64,000 nt of DNA from Streptomyces microflavus (GTDB lineage: Bacteria > Actinomycetota > Actinomycetes > Streptomycetales > Streptomycetaceae): NCBI RefSeq assembly GCF_014650075.1, contig NZ_BMUG01000001.1, forward strand, positions 1,068,710 through 1,132,709, read 5' to 3'. Shown here in pieces: positions 29,203 to 40,002 of the stretch (its first letter is position 1; every line of letters starts with the position of its first letter). Position numbers and translations under genes: made by a program. The notes under the pieces are model-generated. The model saw nothing but the letters and a program-made list of their open reading frames with translations, searched no databases and was not told the DNA's origin.

Positions 29203-29796
29203 GTGAGCAGGGCGGGCGCACCGCTGAAGGGGCGGGCCGGACGGCTCGCCCGGCTGATGCCGTCCGCGTCACCCAGCAGCGCGGCCCGCACGCCCTTCGT
29301 GCTGCTGGTCGTGCTCCTCCTGGGCGGCGGGCTCATCACCCTGCTCCTGCTGAACTCGGCGCTCAACGAAGGATCGTTCAGGCTCAGCGAGCTCAAGCGG
29401 GACACCACCGAGCTCACCGACGAGCAGCAGGCACTCCAGCGCGACGTCGACAGCTACTCCCAGCCCGGCGCCCTGGAGCGCCGCGCCCGGGAACTCGGCA
29501 TGGTCCCCGGCGGCAGCCCCGCCTTCCTCGACCCGGACGGCACGGTCCGCGGAGTCCCCACGAAGGCCACCGCCCCGCCGCCGTCGCCCAGCCCCACCCC
29601 CACCCCGAGCCCCGAGCCGACGCCCGAGGACGGCGCACAGGCCGACGAGGCAGGCGCCGGCGTCCCCCCGGCCACGCCGTCCGGCACCGCGACCCCCTCA
29701 CCGGGCGCAGCCGCGGAACCCGAGTCCGAAGACGCCCCCGCCCCCGCCCCGGAGAACACCCCGGCGACCCCGCCCCCGACCACCCCCGGCAGGTGA
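29203..29796 (+). CDS. ftsL: Cell division protein FtsL-like
   Basis: A 197-residue bitopic protein with a single helix at about residues 31-52 (FVLLVVLLLGGGLITLLLLN) and an adjacent extracytoplasmic coiled coil (LKRDTTELTDEQQALQRDV). A long Pro/Thr/Ala-rich tail is typical of actinomycete FtsL. Assigned by topology and by position between rsmH and ftsI. The GTG start is preceded only by a G-rich stretch. FtsL with DivIC-type partners scaffolds the septal synthase. Confidence 0.85.
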   Translation: MSRAGAPLKGRAGRLARLMPSASPSSAARTPFVLLVVLLLGGGLITLLLLNSALNEGSFRLSELKRDTTELTDEQQALQRDVDSYSQPGALERRARELGMVPGGSPAFLDPDGTVRGVPTKATAPPPSPSPTPTPSPEPTPEDGAQADEAGAGVPPATPSGTATPSPGAAAEPESEDAPAPAPENTPATPPPTTPGR

Positions 29797-29800
29797 CGCA

Positions 29801-31783
29801 GTGCCGCCCAAGGAACCGCCGCGCCGCCGTGTACCCGGCCCGGCGCGCCCCCGTAACGGGGCGAACGGCCGCTCCGGCGCGCGCCCCCCGGCCCGCCGCC
29901 CCCGCCCCGCCCCGGGACGCACCACCGCACGCGGGCGCGCGCCCCGCTCCCTGCGCCTGGGCAGCCCACGCCCCCGGCTGCGGCTCGTCAGCCTCGGGCT
30001 GACGCTGGTCATGCTGGCCTTCGTGGCCCGGCTGCTCCAGGTCCAGGCCGTCGACGCCACCGCGTACGCGGCCAAGGCCGAGAAGAACCGCTACCTGGAG
30101 TACGAGGTCGCGGCCGAGCGCGGGGAGATCACCGACCGCAGAGGTGTCGCGCTCGCCACCAGCGTCGACGCGCACAACATCACGGCCGACCCGAAGATGT
30201 TCACGCCCGAGGACAGCAAGGCCCCCGACGCGCCCCAGCAGGCCGCCGCCCTGCTCGCTCCCATCCTCGGCAAGGACGTCGACGAGCTCGTCAAGAAGCT
30301 CTCGGCGCCCAAGAGCCGCTACACCGTGCTCGCGTACCGGCAGACCCCCCAGGTCTGGAAGCAGATCAAGGACCTCAAGTCCGTTTTCGCCGAGAAGGCC
30401 GACGAGGACAAGCGGAACGGCGGGGCGGGAGCCAACGTCCTGGCCGGCGTCCTCCAGGAGCCGACCACCAGGCGGGTCTACCCCAACGGGGATCTCGCCG
30501 CCGGGATACTGGGATTCGTCAGCGCCGACGGCAAGGGCGGCGGCGGACTCGAATCGCAGCTGGACAAGGAGCTCGCGGGCGAGGACGGCAAGGTCCGCTA
30601 CGCCCAGGCCGGCGGCCGCCGCGTCCCCACCGCGGGCAGCAGCGAGATCCCGGCCGTGCCCGGCTCCGACATCGAGCTGACCATCGACCGCGACATCCAG
30701 TGGGCCGCCCAGAAGGCCATCAGCGACCAGGTCGCGAAGTCCAAGGCCGACCGCGGCTACGTCATCGTGCAGAACACGCGCACCGGCGAGCTGCTGGCCA
30801 TGGCCAACTCGCCGGGCTACGACCCCAACGACCTCTCCCAGGCCACCTCGGCGTCCCTGGGCAACGCGGCCCTCCAGGACGTGTACGAGCCCGGCTCCAC
30901 CAGCAAGGTCATGTCCATGGCCGCCGTACTGGAGGAGAAGGCCGCCACGCCCGGCACCCACGTCACCGTCCCCAACCGGCTGCACCGCGGCGACCGGCTC
31001 TTCAAGGACGACATCGACCACCCCACCTGGTACCTCACGCTCAACGGGGTCCTCGCCAAGTCCAGCAACATCGGCACCATCCTGGCGACCGGTCAGCTGG
31101 GCAGGACCCAGGCGGAGTCCAACCAGGTCCTCTACTCCTACCTGCGCAAGTTCGGCTTGGGCACCAAGACCGGGCTCGGCTACCCCGGCGAGTCGCCCGG
31201 CCTCCTGGCCCACCCCAAGGACTGGTCGACCTCGCAGCAGTACACGATCCCGTTCGGCCAGGGCCTCTCGCTCAACGCCGTCCAGGCCGCCTCGGTCTAC
31301 TCCACCATCGCCAACGGCGGTGTCCGGATCGCGCCCACCCTCGTCCGCGGCACCAAGGGCGCCGACGGCCGCTTCACCTCCGCCGAGGCCCCCGAGAAGA
31401 ACCGCGTGGTCAGCGAGAAGACCGCGAAGACCCTGGCGACCATGCTGGAATCCGTCGTCGACGACCAGGAGGGCACCGGAACCAAGGCCGCCATCCCCGG
31501 CTACCGGGTCGCGGGCAAGACCGGCACCGCCAACCGGGTCGACCCGGTCCGCGGTGTCTACAAGGGGTACACCGCCTCCTTCGCCGGGTTCGCCCCGGCC
31601 GACAATCCGCAGATCACCGTCTACTGCGCGATCCAGAACCCCACCAAGGGAAGCTACTTCGGCGGCCAGATCTGCGGCCCGATCTACAAGCAGGTCATGG
31701 AGTTCGCCCTCAAGACGCTCCAGACCCCACCGTCCGGCAGCAAGCCGCCCCGGCTGCCGGTGTCCTTCAAACCCGGCGAGTGA
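29801..31783 (+). CDS. ftsI: Septal peptidoglycan transpeptidase FtsI (class B PBP)
   Basis: Cross-links septal peptidoglycan. The 660-residue product has a basic cytoplasmic N-terminus, one helix near residues 64-82, a dimerisation domain, and the transpeptidase motifs SxxK (S366-T-S-K369), SxN (S421-S-N423) and KTGT (K573). The GTG start lies 4 bp after ftsL, with AGGTGA formed across the ftsL stop. Like FtsI elsewhere it should act with FtsW, encoded 5.7 kb downstream. Confidence 0.96.
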   Translation: MPPKEPPRRRVPGPARPRNGANGRSGARPPARRPRPAPGRTTARGRAPRSLRLGSPRPRLRLVSLGLTLVMLAFVARLLQVQAVDATAYAAKAEKNRYLEYEVAAERGEITDRRGVALATSVDAHNITADPKMFTPEDSKAPDAPQQAAALLAPILGKDVDELVKKLSAPKSRYTVLAYRQTPQVWKQIKDLKSVFAEKADEDKRNGGAGANVLAGVLQEPTTRRVYPNGDLAAGILGFVSADGKGGGGLESQLDKELAGEDGKVRYAQAGGRRVPTAGSSEIPAVPGSDIELTIDRDIQWAAQKAISDQVAKSKADRGYVIVQNTRTGELLAMANSPGYDPNDLSQATSASLGNAALQDVYEPGSTSKVMSMAAVLEEKAATPGTHVTVPNRLHRGDRLFKDDIDHPTWYLTLNGVLAKSSNIGTILATGQLGRTQAESNQVLYSYLRKFGLGTKTGLGYPGESPGLLAHPKDWSTSQQYTIPFGQGLSLNAVQAASVYSTIANGGVRIAPTLVRGTKGADGRFTSAEAPEKNRVVSEKTAKTLATMLESVVDDQEGTGTKAAIPGYRVAGKTGTANRVDPVRGVYKGYTASFAGFAPADNPQITVYCAIQNPTKGSYFGGQICGPIYKQVMEFALKTLQTPPSGSKPPRLPVSFKPGE

Positions 31784-31822
31784 ACACGGGGATGCGCGAG
31801 CATCCCCCCAAGGGAACCCTCA

Positions 31823-33541
31823 GTGACAACCATCACCCCCGATCCCGGGAACCGGAACGAGAACTTCCCGGGACCCGGTCCCTCGCTTCGCGAGACGCCG
31901 CACCGGCCCGGTACGCTCACCGCCGTGCCCCACGCTGATCAGTCCCAAACCACCCAGAAGGACGCGCCTGTGACCTACCCGGGAGCGCCCCGACCGGACC
32001 GGCTCCGGCCCACCCCCCTCGGCGAGCTGGCCGCCCGGCTCGGCGTCGGAACGCCCGGCGACGGCGAAGTCACCGGCATCACCCACGACTCGCGGGCCGT
32101 GCGCCCCGGAGACCTGTACGCGGCCCTGCCCGGCGCCCGCCTCCACGGCGCCGACTTCGCCGCCCAGGCCGCGGGCCTCGGTGCCGTCGCCGTCCTCACC
32201 GACCCGACGGGCGCCGAACGCGCCGCCGCCACCGGGCTGCCGGTCCTGGTCGCCGAGGATCCCCGCGGCGTCATGGGGGAGCTGGCCGCCGACATCTACG
32301 GGCGGCCCGGCATCGGCCTCCTCCAGATCGGCATCACCGGAACCTCCGGCAAGACCACCACCGCGTACCTGGTCGAAGGCGGACTGCGCGCCGCGGGCCG
32401 GCCCACCGGGCTCATCGGCACCGTCGAGATGCGCATCGGCGACGAGCGCATCAAGTCCGAGCGCACCACGCCCGAAGCCACCGACCTCCAGGCCCTGTTC
32501 GCGGTCATGCGCGAACGCGGCGTCGAGGCCGTCGCGATGGAGGTCTCCAGCCACGCCCTCGTGCTCGGCCGGGTCGACGCCTGTGTCTTCGACGTCGCCG
32601 TCTTCAACAACCTCAGCCCGGAGCACATGGAGTTCCACTCCGGCATGGAGGACTACTTCCAGGCCAAGGCCCAGCTCTTCACCCCCGAGCGCAGCCACCG
32701 CGGCGTGGTCAACTTCGACGACGAGTACGGCCGCAGGCTCATCACCGAGTCCGGCGTCCCGGTCACCACCTTCTCCGCCGAGGGCCACCCGGACGCCGAC
32801 TGGCACGCCGAGGACGTCGAGGTCGGACCGCAGGACAGCACCTTCACCGCCGTCGGCCCGAAGGGCGAGCGGATCACCGCCCGCGCCCCGCTGCCCGGCC
32901 CGTTCAACGTCGCCAACACCCTCGCCGCGATCGTCACCCTGGCCGTCGCGGGCGTCGACCCGCAGACCGCCGCCGACGGCATCGCGGCCGTCCCCGGCGT
33001 CCCGGGCCGCCTGGAGCGGGTGGACGCCGGACAGCCCTACCTCGCCGTCGTCGACTACGCGCACAAGACCGACGCCGTCGAGTCCGTACTGCGCTCCCTG
33101 CAGAAGGTCACCGAGGGCCGGGTGCACATCGTCCTCGGCTGCGGCGGCGACCGCGACACCACCAAACGCGGCCCGATGGGCGCCGCCGCGGCCCGCCTCT
33201 CCGACACCGCCGTGCTGACCTCCGACAACCCCCGCTCCGAGGACCCCCTCGCGATCCTCGCCGCGATGCTCTCCGGCGCCGCCGAAGTGCCCGTCCACGA
33301 ACGCGGCGACGTCCTGGTCGACGCCGACCGGGCCTCGGCCATCGCCGCCGCCGTCGCGCGCGCCGAACCGGGCGACACCGTCCTCGTCGCGGGCAAGGGC
33401 CACGAGCAGGGCCAGGACATCCACGGGGTCGTACGCCCCTTCGACGACCGCAAGGTCCTGCACGACGCCATCGAGCGGTCCCTGGGGCGCACCGGCGCCC
33501 CGGACCGTGCCCCTCACCACGAGAACAACAGTCAGGGATGA
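31823..33541 (+). CDS. murE: UDP-MurNAc-tripeptide synthetase MurE
   Basis: Adds diaminopimelate to UDP-MurNAc-L-Ala-D-Glu. ATP site GITGTSGKTTTA, EVSSHAL, and the DNPRSEDP motif that marks diaminopimelate-adding rather than lysine-adding enzymes are present; Streptomyces use the LL isomer. The GTG at 31823 has AAGGGA nearby and gives 572 residues, about 49 more than core MurE. A GTG at 31970 (VTYPGAPRP) would give a more usual N-terminus, so the start is uncertain. Confidence 0.94.
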   Translation: MTTITPDPGNRNENFPGPGPSLRETPHRPGTLTAVPHADQSQTTQKDAPVTYPGAPRPDRLRPTPLGELAARLGVGTPGDGEVTGITHDSRAVRPGDLYAALPGARLHGADFAAQAAGLGAVAVLTDPTGAERAAATGLPVLVAEDPRGVMGELAADIYGRPGIGLLQIGITGTSGKTTTAYLVEGGLRAAGRPTGLIGTVEMRIGDERIKSERTTPEATDLQALFAVMRERGVEAVAMEVSSHALVLGRVDACVFDVAVFNNLSPEHMEFHSGMEDYFQAKAQLFTPERSHRGVVNFDDEYGRRLITESGVPVTTFSAEGHPDADWHAEDVEVGPQDSTFTAVGPKGERITARAPLPGPFNVANTLAAIVTLAVAGVDPQTAADGIAAVPGVPGRLERVDAGQPYLAVVDYAHKTDAVESVLRSLQKVTEGRVHIVLGCGGDRDTTKRGPMGAAAARLSDTAVLTSDNPRSEDPLAILAAMLSGAAEVPVHERGDVLVDADRASAIAAAVARAEPGDTVLVAGKGHEQGQDIHGVVRPFDDRKVLHDAIERSLGRTGAPDRAPHHENNSQG

Positions 33542-33545
33542 CCAA

Positions 33546-34967
33546 GTGATCACCCTTTCCCTCGCCGAGATCGCGGAAATCGTCGGCGGGCAGCCGCACG
33601 ACATACCGGACCCGGCAGTCACCGTCACCGGTCCCGTCGTCATCGACTCCCGCGAGGCCGGACCCGGCAGCCTGTTCGCCGCGTTCGCCGGCGAGCACGT
33701 GGACGGCCACGACTACGCGCAGCGCGCCGTCGAGGCGGGCGCGGCCGCCGTCCTGGCCGCCCGCCCCGTCGGCGTTCCGGCGATCGTCGTGGACGACGTC
33801 GTCGGCGCGCTCGGCGCGCTCGCCCGTACCGCCGTCGAACGCCTCGGCACCACCGTCGTCGCGCTCACCGGCTCCGCGGGCAAGACGTCCACCAAGGACC
33901 TGATCGCGCAGCTCCTGCAGCGCAAGGCACCCACGGTCTGGACGCCGGGCTCCCTCAACAACGAGATCGGGCTGCCGCTCACCGCCCTGCGGGCCACCTC
34001 CGAGACCCAGCACCTGGTCCTGGAGATGGGCGCCCGCGGCATCGGGCACATCCACTACCTCGCCGACCTCACCCCGCCCCGCATCGGCCTGGTCCTCAAC
34101 GTCGGCTCCGCCCACCTCGGGGAGTTCGGCAGCCGGGAGGCGATCGCGCAGGCCAAGGGTGAACTGGTCGAGGTGCTCCCCGAGGACGGCTGCGCCGTGC
34201 TCAACGCCGACGACCCACTCGTACGCGCGATGGCTTCGCGCACCAGGGCCCGGGTTCTGCTCTTCGGAGAAGCCCCGGATGCGGACGTACGGGGCGAGAA
34301 GGTCCGGATGACCCCCGACGGGCGGCCCGCGTTCGAGCTCCACACACCCACCGGGTGCAGCGACGTGACCATGCGCCTGTACGGTGAGCACCACGTGTCG
34401 AACGCGCTCGCCGCGGCCGCCGTCGCCCATGAGTTGGGCATGTCCGTGACCGAGATCGCCGAGGCGCTCTCGGAGGCGGGCACCCTCTCCCGCTGGCGCA
34501 TGGAGGTCACCGAGCGTCCGGACGGTGTGACGGTCGTCAATGACGCCTACAACGCGAACCCCGAATCCATGAGAGCCGCACTGCGTGCGCTGGCTGCCAT
34601 GGGGCAGGCCCGACGGGCCGACGGGGGGCGCACCTGGGCGGTGCTCGGTCAGATGGCCGAGCTCGGTGACGCGTCGCTCGCCGAGCACGACGCGGTCGGA
34701 CGGCTCGCCGTCCGGCTCAACGTCAGCAAGCTCGTCGCTGTCGGGGGGAGAGAAGCCTCCTGGCTGCAACTGGGCGCATATAACGAGGGTTCGTGGGGTG
34801 AGGAGTCGGTGCACGTGTCCGACGCACAGGCGGCCGTCGACCTGTTGCGCAGTGAACTGCGCCCGGGAGACGTCGTGCTGGTGAAGGCGTCCCGGTCGGT
34901 CGGCCTGGAGAAGGTCGCCCAGGCACTGCTGGAGAACTCGACCGAGGGCGAGGTCGCCGGCCGATGA
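33546..34967 (+). CDS. murF: UDP-MurNAc-tripeptide:D-Ala-D-Ala ligase MurF
   Basis: Adds the D-Ala-D-Ala dipeptide, completing the cytoplasmic pentapeptide precursor. The 473-residue protein has the ATP loop [13 protein letters not shown] near residue 109, an NNEIGLPLT segment and [13 protein letters not shown] typical of MurF. The GTG start is 4 bp after murE. Its stop overlaps the mraY start, so translation is coupled on both sides. Confidence 0.95.
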   Translation: MITLSLAEIAEIVGGQPHDIPDPAVTVTGPVVIDSREAGPGSLFAAFAGEHVDGHDYAQRAVEAGAAAVLAARPVGVPAIVVDDVVGALGALARTAVERLGTTVVALTGSAGKTSTKDLIAQLLQRKAPTVWTPGSLNNEIGLPLTALRATSETQHLVLEMGARGIGHIHYLADLTPPRIGLVLNVGSAHLGEFGSREAIAQAKGELVEVLPEDGCAVLNADDPLVRAMASRTRARVLLFGEAPDADVRGEKVRMTPDGRPAFELHTPTGCSDVTMRLYGEHHVSNALAAAAVAHELGMSVTEIAEALSEAGTLSRWRMEVTERPDGVTVVNDAYNANPESMRAALRALAAMGQARRADGGRTWAVLGQMAELGDASLAEHDAVGRLAVRLNVSKLVAVGGREASWLQLGAYNEGSWGEESVHVSDAQAAVDLLRSELRPGDVVLVKASRSVGLEKVAQALLENSTEGEVAGR

Positions 34968-36034
34968 GGCAGATCCTCTTCGCGGGGGCCATCGGGCTCT
35001 TTCTGACCCTGGTCGGGACCCCGCTGCTGATCAAGCTGCTGGCCCGCAAGGGATACGGGCAGTTCATCCGGGACGACGGCCCGCGCACGCACGGCAGCAA
35101 GAAGGGCACGCCCACGATGGGCGGCATCGCCTTCATCCTGGCGACGATCATCGCGTACCTCCTCGCGAAGGTGATCACCGGCGAGGACATCCGGTACTCC
35201 GGCGTCCTCGTGCTGTTCCTGATGACCGGGATGGGCCTCGTCGGCTTCCTCGACGACTACATCAAGATCGTCAAGCAGCGTTCGCTGGGTCTGCGGGCCA
35301 AGGCGAAGATGGCCGGCCAGCTGATCGTCGGCATCGCCTTCGCGGTGCTCGCGCTCCAGTTCCCCAACTCCAACGGCTACACCCCGGCCTCCACCCGGCT
35401 CTCGTTCGTCGAGGACTTCGGCTGGTCGATCGGCCCGGTGCTGTTCTGCGTCTGGGCGCTGTTCATGATCCTCGCCATGTCCAACGGCGTGAACCTCACG
35501 GACGGCCTCGACGGACTGGCCACCGGCGCCTCGGTGATGGTCTTCGGCGCCTACACCTTCATCGGCCTGTGGCAGTTCCAGGAGTCCTGCGCCAACGCGC
35601 TCACCCTGACCAACCCCAGCGCCTGTTTCGAGGTACGCGACCCACTCGACCTCGCCGTCGTCGCCTCCGCCCTGATGGGCGCCTGCTTCGGCTTCCTGTG
35701 GTGGAACACCTCGCCCGCCAAGATCTTCATGGGTGACACCGGCTCGCTCGCCCTCGGCGGCGCGCTCGCGGGCCTCGCGATCTGCTCCCGCACCGAGTTC
35801 CTGATGGCCATCCTCGGCGGCCTCTTCGTAATGATCACCATGTCCGTGGTCATCCAGGTCGGTTCGTTCAAGATGACCGGCAAGCGGGTCTTCCGGATGG
35901 CACCGCTCCAGCACCACTTCGAACTCAAGGGGTGGTCCGAAGTCCTTGTCGTGGTCCGCTTCTGGATCATCCAGGGCATGTGCGTGATCGTCGGCCTCGG
36001 CCTCTTCTACGCAGGATGGGCAGCCAAGAAGTGA
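34964..36034 (+). CDS. mraY: Phospho-MurNAc-pentapeptide transferase MraY
   Basis: Integral membrane enzyme that makes lipid I from UDP-MurNAc-pentapeptide and undecaprenyl phosphate. About ten helices in 356 residues, with the active-site segments [19 protein letters not shown] and [12 protein letters not shown], and HHFELKGW near the C-terminus. ATGA overlap with murF. The murD start overlaps its stop in turn. Confidence 0.96.
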   Translation: MRQILFAGAIGLFLTLVGTPLLIKLLARKGYGQFIRDDGPRTHGSKKGTPTMGGIAFILATIIAYLLAKVITGEDIRYSGVLVLFLMTGMGLVGFLDDYIKIVKQRSLGLRAKAKMAGQLIVGIAFAVLALQFPNSNGYTPASTRLSFVEDFGWSIGPVLFCVWALFMILAMSNGVNLTDGLDGLATGASVMVFGAYTFIGLWQFQESCANALTLTNPSACFEVRDPLDLAVVASALMGACFGFLWWNTSPAKIFMGDTGSLALGGALAGLAICSRTEFLMAILGGLFVMITMSVVIQVGSFKMTGKRVFRMAPLQHHFELKGWSEVLVVVRFWIIQGMCVIVGLGLFYAGWAAKK

Positions 36035-37458
36035 GCACCGCGGACTGGCAGGGCAAGCACGTCACCGTCGCCGGACTCGGCGTCAGCGGCATCCCCGCGG
36101 CCCGTGCCCTGCACGAGCGCGGCGCGCTCGTCACCGTCGTGAACGACGGCGACGACGAGCGCGCCCGCGCGCAGGCGGCCGAACTGGAGGCGCTCGGCAT
36201 CACCGTGCGCCTCGGCGACGGTGCCACCCTGCCGCCGTCCACGGAACTCGTCGTCACCGCCCCCGGCTGGCAGCCGGACAAGCCGCTCTTCCTGGCTGCC
36301 GCCGAGGCGGGCGTCGACATCTGGGGCGACGTCGAACTCGCCTGGCGGCTGCGGGGGACGAACGGCCGCAAGGCCGCCCCCTGGCTCGCCGTCACCGGCA
36401 CCAACGGCAAGACCACCACCGTACGGATGCTGGCCTCGATCCTTCAGGCGGCGGGGCTGCGCACCGCGGCGGTCGGCAACATCGGCGTATCGCTGCTGGA
36501 CGCGGTGCTCGGCGAGACGGAGTACGACGTCCTCGCCGTCGAGCTCTCCAGCTACCAGCTGCACTGGGCGCCCTCCCTGCGCGCCCACTCCGCCGCCGTC
36601 CTCAACCTGGCCCCCGACCACCTCGACTGGCACGGCTCGATGGAGGCGTACGCCGCCGACAAGGGCCGGGTCTACGAGGGCAACACGGTCGCCTGTGTCT
36701 ACAACGCGGCCGACCCGGCCACCGAGGAGCTGGTCCGCGAGGCCGACGTCGAGGAGGGCTGCCGCGCCATCGGCTTCACCCTCGGTGCCCCCGGCCCCTC
36801 GCAGCTCGGCGTGGTCGACGGCATCCTCGTCGACCGGGCCTTCGTGAAGAACCGGCAGAAGCAGGCCCAGGAGCTGGCCGAGGTCTCCGACGTCAACCCG
36901 CCGGCCCCGCACAACATCGCCAACGCCCTCGCCGCCGCCGCCCTAGCCCGCGCGTTCGGCGTGGAACCGGCCGCCGTCCGCGACGGGCTGCGCAACTTCC
37001 GCCCCGACGCCCACCGCATCGAACACGTCGCGGACATCGACGGAGTCGCGTACGTCGACGACTCCAAGGCCACCAACACCCACGCCACCGAGGCCTCCCT
37101 GGCCGCCTACGACTCCATCGTCTGGATCGCGGGCGGGCTGGCCAAGGGCGCCACCTTCGACGAGCTGGTCACCGGCGCGGCGAAGCGGCTGCGCGGCGTC
37201 GTTCTGATGGGCGCCGACCGCGCGCTGATCCACGAAGCCCTGACGCGACACGCCCCCGAAGTCCCGGTGGTCGACCTCGACCGGACCGACACTGGGGCGA
37301 TGTCCGAGGCCGTCGAACACGCCGCCCGCCTCGCGCAGCCGGGCGATACGGTACTGCTGGCCCCGGCCTGTGCCTCGATGGACATGTTCACCAACTACAT
37401 CAAGCGGGGCGAGGCGTTCGCGGACGCGGTCCGCGCACGCGCCGAAGAGAGCGCCTGA
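36031..37458 (+). CDS. murD: UDP-MurNAc-L-alanine:D-glutamate ligase MurD
   Basis: Adds D-glutamate to UDP-MurNAc-L-Ala. The N-terminal UDP-binding fold ([17 protein letters not shown]), ATP loop [14 protein letters not shown] and [13 protein letters not shown] are all present in 475 residues. The GTG at 36031 overlaps the mraY stop (GTGA). An ATG at 36016 inside mraY is an alternative with a poor ribosome site. Two GACAC cores lie in its 3' end (37247 and 37288), ahead of ftsW. Confidence 0.95.
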   Translation: MSTADWQGKHVTVAGLGVSGIPAARALHERGALVTVVNDGDDERARAQAAELEALGITVRLGDGATLPPSTELVVTAPGWQPDKPLFLAAAEAGVDIWGDVELAWRLRGTNGRKAAPWLAVTGTNGKTTTVRMLASILQAAGLRTAAVGNIGVSLLDAVLGETEYDVLAVELSSYQLHWAPSLRAHSAAVLNLAPDHLDWHGSMEAYAADKGRVYEGNTVACVYNAADPATEELVREADVEEGCRAIGFTLGAPGPSQLGVVDGILVDRAFVKNRQKQAQELAEVSDVNPPAPHNIANALAAAALARAFGVEPAAVRDGLRNFRPDAHRIEHVADIDGVAYVDDSKATNTHATEASLAAYDSIVWIAGGLAKGATFDELVTGAAKRLRGVVLMGADRALIHEALTRHAPEVPVVDLDRTDTGAMSEAVEHAARLAQPGDTVLLAPACASMDMFTNYIKRGEAFADAVRARAEESA

Positions 37459-37520
37459 CCGACCGGGCCTCCGCGCCGGGGCCGGGCCCCCGGGCACGAG
37501 CAGTGGAGGGGACAGCGACA

Positions 37521-38852
37521 ATGCCGGCCGAGAAGAGCTCCGCCGTACGCAGTCGGCGCCCGGCACCACCCCGTGGTGCCGGGCGCGGCCCCTCCGCCCC
37601 CCGCACCCCGCGCGGCGGTGGCGTACGGCGCCTCTACGAGCAGGCACGCCGGGCCTGGGACCGCCCCCTGACCGCCTACTACGTGATCCTCGGCTCCAGC
37701 CTCCTGATCACGGTGCTGGGCCTGGTGATGGTCTACTCCGCCTCGATGATCAAGGCGCTGAGCATCGACAAGTCGTCGACGTACTTCTTCGGGAAGCAGT
37801 TCGTCGCCGCCGTCATCGGGGGCGCGCTCATGCTGATCGCCTCCCGGATGCCGGTGAAGCTCCACCGCGCCCTGGCCTACCCGATGCTCATGGTCACGGT
37901 CTTCCTGATGGTCCTGGTCCAGGTGCCGGGGATAGGGATGTCGGTCAACGGCAACCAGAACTGGCTCTACCTGGGCGGCCCGTTCCAGATCCAGCCCAGC
38001 GAGTTCGGCAAGCTCGCACTGATCCTGTGGGGAGCCGACCTCCTCGCCCGCAAGCAGGACAAGCGGTTGCTGACGCAGTGGAAGCACATGCTCGTACCGC
38101 TGGTCCCGGTCGCCTTCATGCTGCTCGGGCTGATCATGCTGGGCGGCGACATGGGGACCGCGATCATCCTCACGGCGATCCTGTTCGGCCTGCTCTGGCT
38201 GGCCGGCGCCCCCACCCGGCTCTTCGCCGGGGTGCTCGGATTCGCCGCCGCCATCGCCTTCGTCCTGGTCTGGACCAGCCCCAACCGGATGTCCCGGCTC
38301 TCCTGCATGGGCGTGCTCGGCGAACCCGACCCGGACGACGGCTGCTGGCAGGCAGCCCACGGAATCTACGCGCTGGCCTCCGGCGGATGGTTCGGTTCCG
38401 GGCTCGGTGCGAGTGTGGAAAAATGGGGTCAACTCCCGGAACCCCACACCGACTTCATCTTCGCGATCACCGGTGAGGAACTGGGGTTGGCGGGGACGCT
38501 GTCCGTGCTCGCCCTGTTCGCGGCTCTAGGCTATGCGGGTATCCGCGTGGCCGGACGCACGGAGGACCCCTTCGTCAGGTATGCCGCGGGAGGCGTGACC
38601 ACCTGGATCATGGCCCAGGCCGTGATCAACATCGGTGCGGTGCTCGGCCTGTTGCCGATCGCCGGTGTCCCGCTCCCGCTGTTCTCCTACGGAGGGTCCG
38701 CCCTGCTGCCGACGATGTTCGCGGTCGGGCTGATGATCGCCTTCGCGCGGGACGATCCCGCCGCGAAGGCGGCCCTGGCCATGCGGAGGCCCGGGGTGAG
38801 ATGGAAGACGATGAGACGGCGCGTCAAGAAGCGTCCGTCCGGAGAGCGGTGA
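37521..38852 (+). CDS. ftsW: Septal peptidoglycan polymerase FtsW (SEDS family)
   Basis: Lipid II polymerising glycosyltransferase of the divisome, partner of FtsI. The 443-residue product has a basic Pro/Arg-rich N-terminus (about 45 residues), about ten helices, and SEDS motifs around PSEFGKLALILW, GGDMGTA, and FSYGGSALLPTM near the C-terminus. The ATG at 37521 is served by GGAGGG 10 nt upstream; the in-frame GTG at 37503 overlaps that site. The 62-bp gap from murD is one of the longer gaps in the operon. Confidence 0.95.
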   Translation: MPAEKSSAVRSRRPAPPRGAGRGPSAPRTPRGGGVRRLYEQARRAWDRPLTAYYVILGSSLLITVLGLVMVYSASMIKALSIDKSSTYFFGKQFVAAVIGGALMLIASRMPVKLHRALAYPMLMVTVFLMVLVQVPGIGMSVNGNQNWLYLGGPFQIQPSEFGKLALILWGADLLARKQDKRLLTQWKHMLVPLVPVAFMLLGLIMLGGDMGTAIILTAILFGLLWLAGAPTRLFAGVLGFAAAIAFVLVWTSPNRMSRLSCMGVLGEPDPDDGCWQAAHGIYALASGGWFGSGLGASVEKWGQLPEPHTDFIFAITGEELGLAGTLSVLALFAALGYAGIRVAGRTEDPFVRYAAGGVTTWIMAQAVINIGAVLGLLPIAGVPLPLFSYGGSALLPTMFAVGLMIAFARDDPAAKAALAMRRPGVRWKTMRRRVKKRPSGER

Positions 38853-38858
38853 ATTTCG

Positions 38859-39953
38859 GTGCATGTCGTACTCGCCGGCGGGGGGACCGCCGGACACATC
38901 GAGCCCGCGCTTGCCCTCGCAGACGCCCTGCGCAGGCAGGACCCGACCGTGGGAATCACTGCCCTCGGCACGGAACGCGGCCTGGAGACCAGGCTCGTAC
39001 CCGAGCGGGGGTACGAGCTCGCCCTCATCCCTGCCGTACCGCTGCCCCGTAAGCCCACCCCCGAGCTGATCACCGTCCCGGGCCGGCTGCGCGGCACCAT
39101 CAAGGCCGCCGAGCAGATCCTGGAGCGCACCAAGGCGGACTGCGTGGTCGGCTTCGGCGGTTACGTCGCGCTGCCCGGCTACCTCGCCGCCAAGCGCGTC
39201 GGCGTCCCCATCGTCGTCCACGAGGCCAACGCCCGCCCCGGCCTCGCCAACAAGATCGGCTCGCGGTACGCCCACGGGGTCGCCGTCTCCACGCCGGACA
39301 GCAAGCTGCGCGGCGCCCGCTACATCGGCATCCCGCTGCGCCGCACCATCGCCACCCTGGACCGCGCCCGGGTCCGCCCGGAGGCCCGCGCCTCCTTCGG
39401 CCTCGACCCCAACCTGCCCACGCTGCTGGTCTCCGGCGGCTCGCAGGGCGCACGTCACCTCAACGAGGTGGTCCAGCGGGTCGCGCCGCTGCTCCAGCGC
39501 TCCGGGATCCAGATCCTCCATGTGGTCGGCCCGAAGAACGAATTGCCGCGGATCGACAACATGCCCGGGATGCCGCCCTACATCCCGGTACCGTACGTGG
39601 ACCGGATGGACCTCGCGTACGCCGCGGCCGACATGATGCTCTGCCGCGCGGGCGCGATGACCGTCGCCGAACTCTCCGCCGTCGGGCTTCCCGCCGCCTA
39701 CGTCCCGCTGCCCATCGGCAACGGCGAACAGCGGCTCAACGCCCAGCCGGTGGTCAACGCCGGCGGCGGCCTGCTGGTGGACGACGCGGCGCTGACCCCG
39801 GAGTGGGTGCAGGGCAACGTCCTGCCGGTGCTGTCGGACCCCCACCGGCTGTACGAAATGTCCCGTGCCGCCGCGGAGTTCGGCCGGCGCGACGCCGACG
39901 ACCTGCTCGTCGGCATGGTGTACGAAGCGATTGCCTCCCGCCGCCAGGCGTGA
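38859..39953 (+). CDS. murG: UDP-GlcNAc:lipid I N-acetylglucosaminyltransferase MurG
   Basis: Converts lipid I to lipid II at the inner face of the membrane. GT28 fold of 364 residues, with the N-terminal glycine-rich [51 protein letters not shown], and the UDP-GlcNAc site around [18 protein letters not shown]. The GTG start is 6 bp after ftsW; GGAGAG lies 12 nt upstream. Confidence 0.96.
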   Translation: MHVVLAGGGTAGHIEPALALADALRRQDPTVGITALGTERGLETRLVPERGYELALIPAVPLPRKPTPELITVPGRLRGTIKAAEQILERTKADCVVGFGGYVALPGYLAAKRVGVPIVVHEANARPGLANKIGSRYAHGVAVSTPDSKLRGARYIGIPLRRTIATLDRARVRPEARASFGLDPNLPTLLVSGGSQGARHLNEVVQRVAPLLQRSGIQILHVVGPKNELPRIDNMPGMPPYIPVPYVDRMDLAYAAADMMLCRAGAMTVAELSAVGLPAAYVPLPIGNGEQRLNAQPVVNAGGGLLVDDAALTPEWVQGNVLPVLSDPHRLYEMSRAAAEFGRRDADDLLVGMVYEAIASRRQA

Positions 39954-40002
39954 GGCGGTGCGGACCCGGGGCGGGCGCCCCGGGTCCGGCGAAGGAGCGA
40001 GC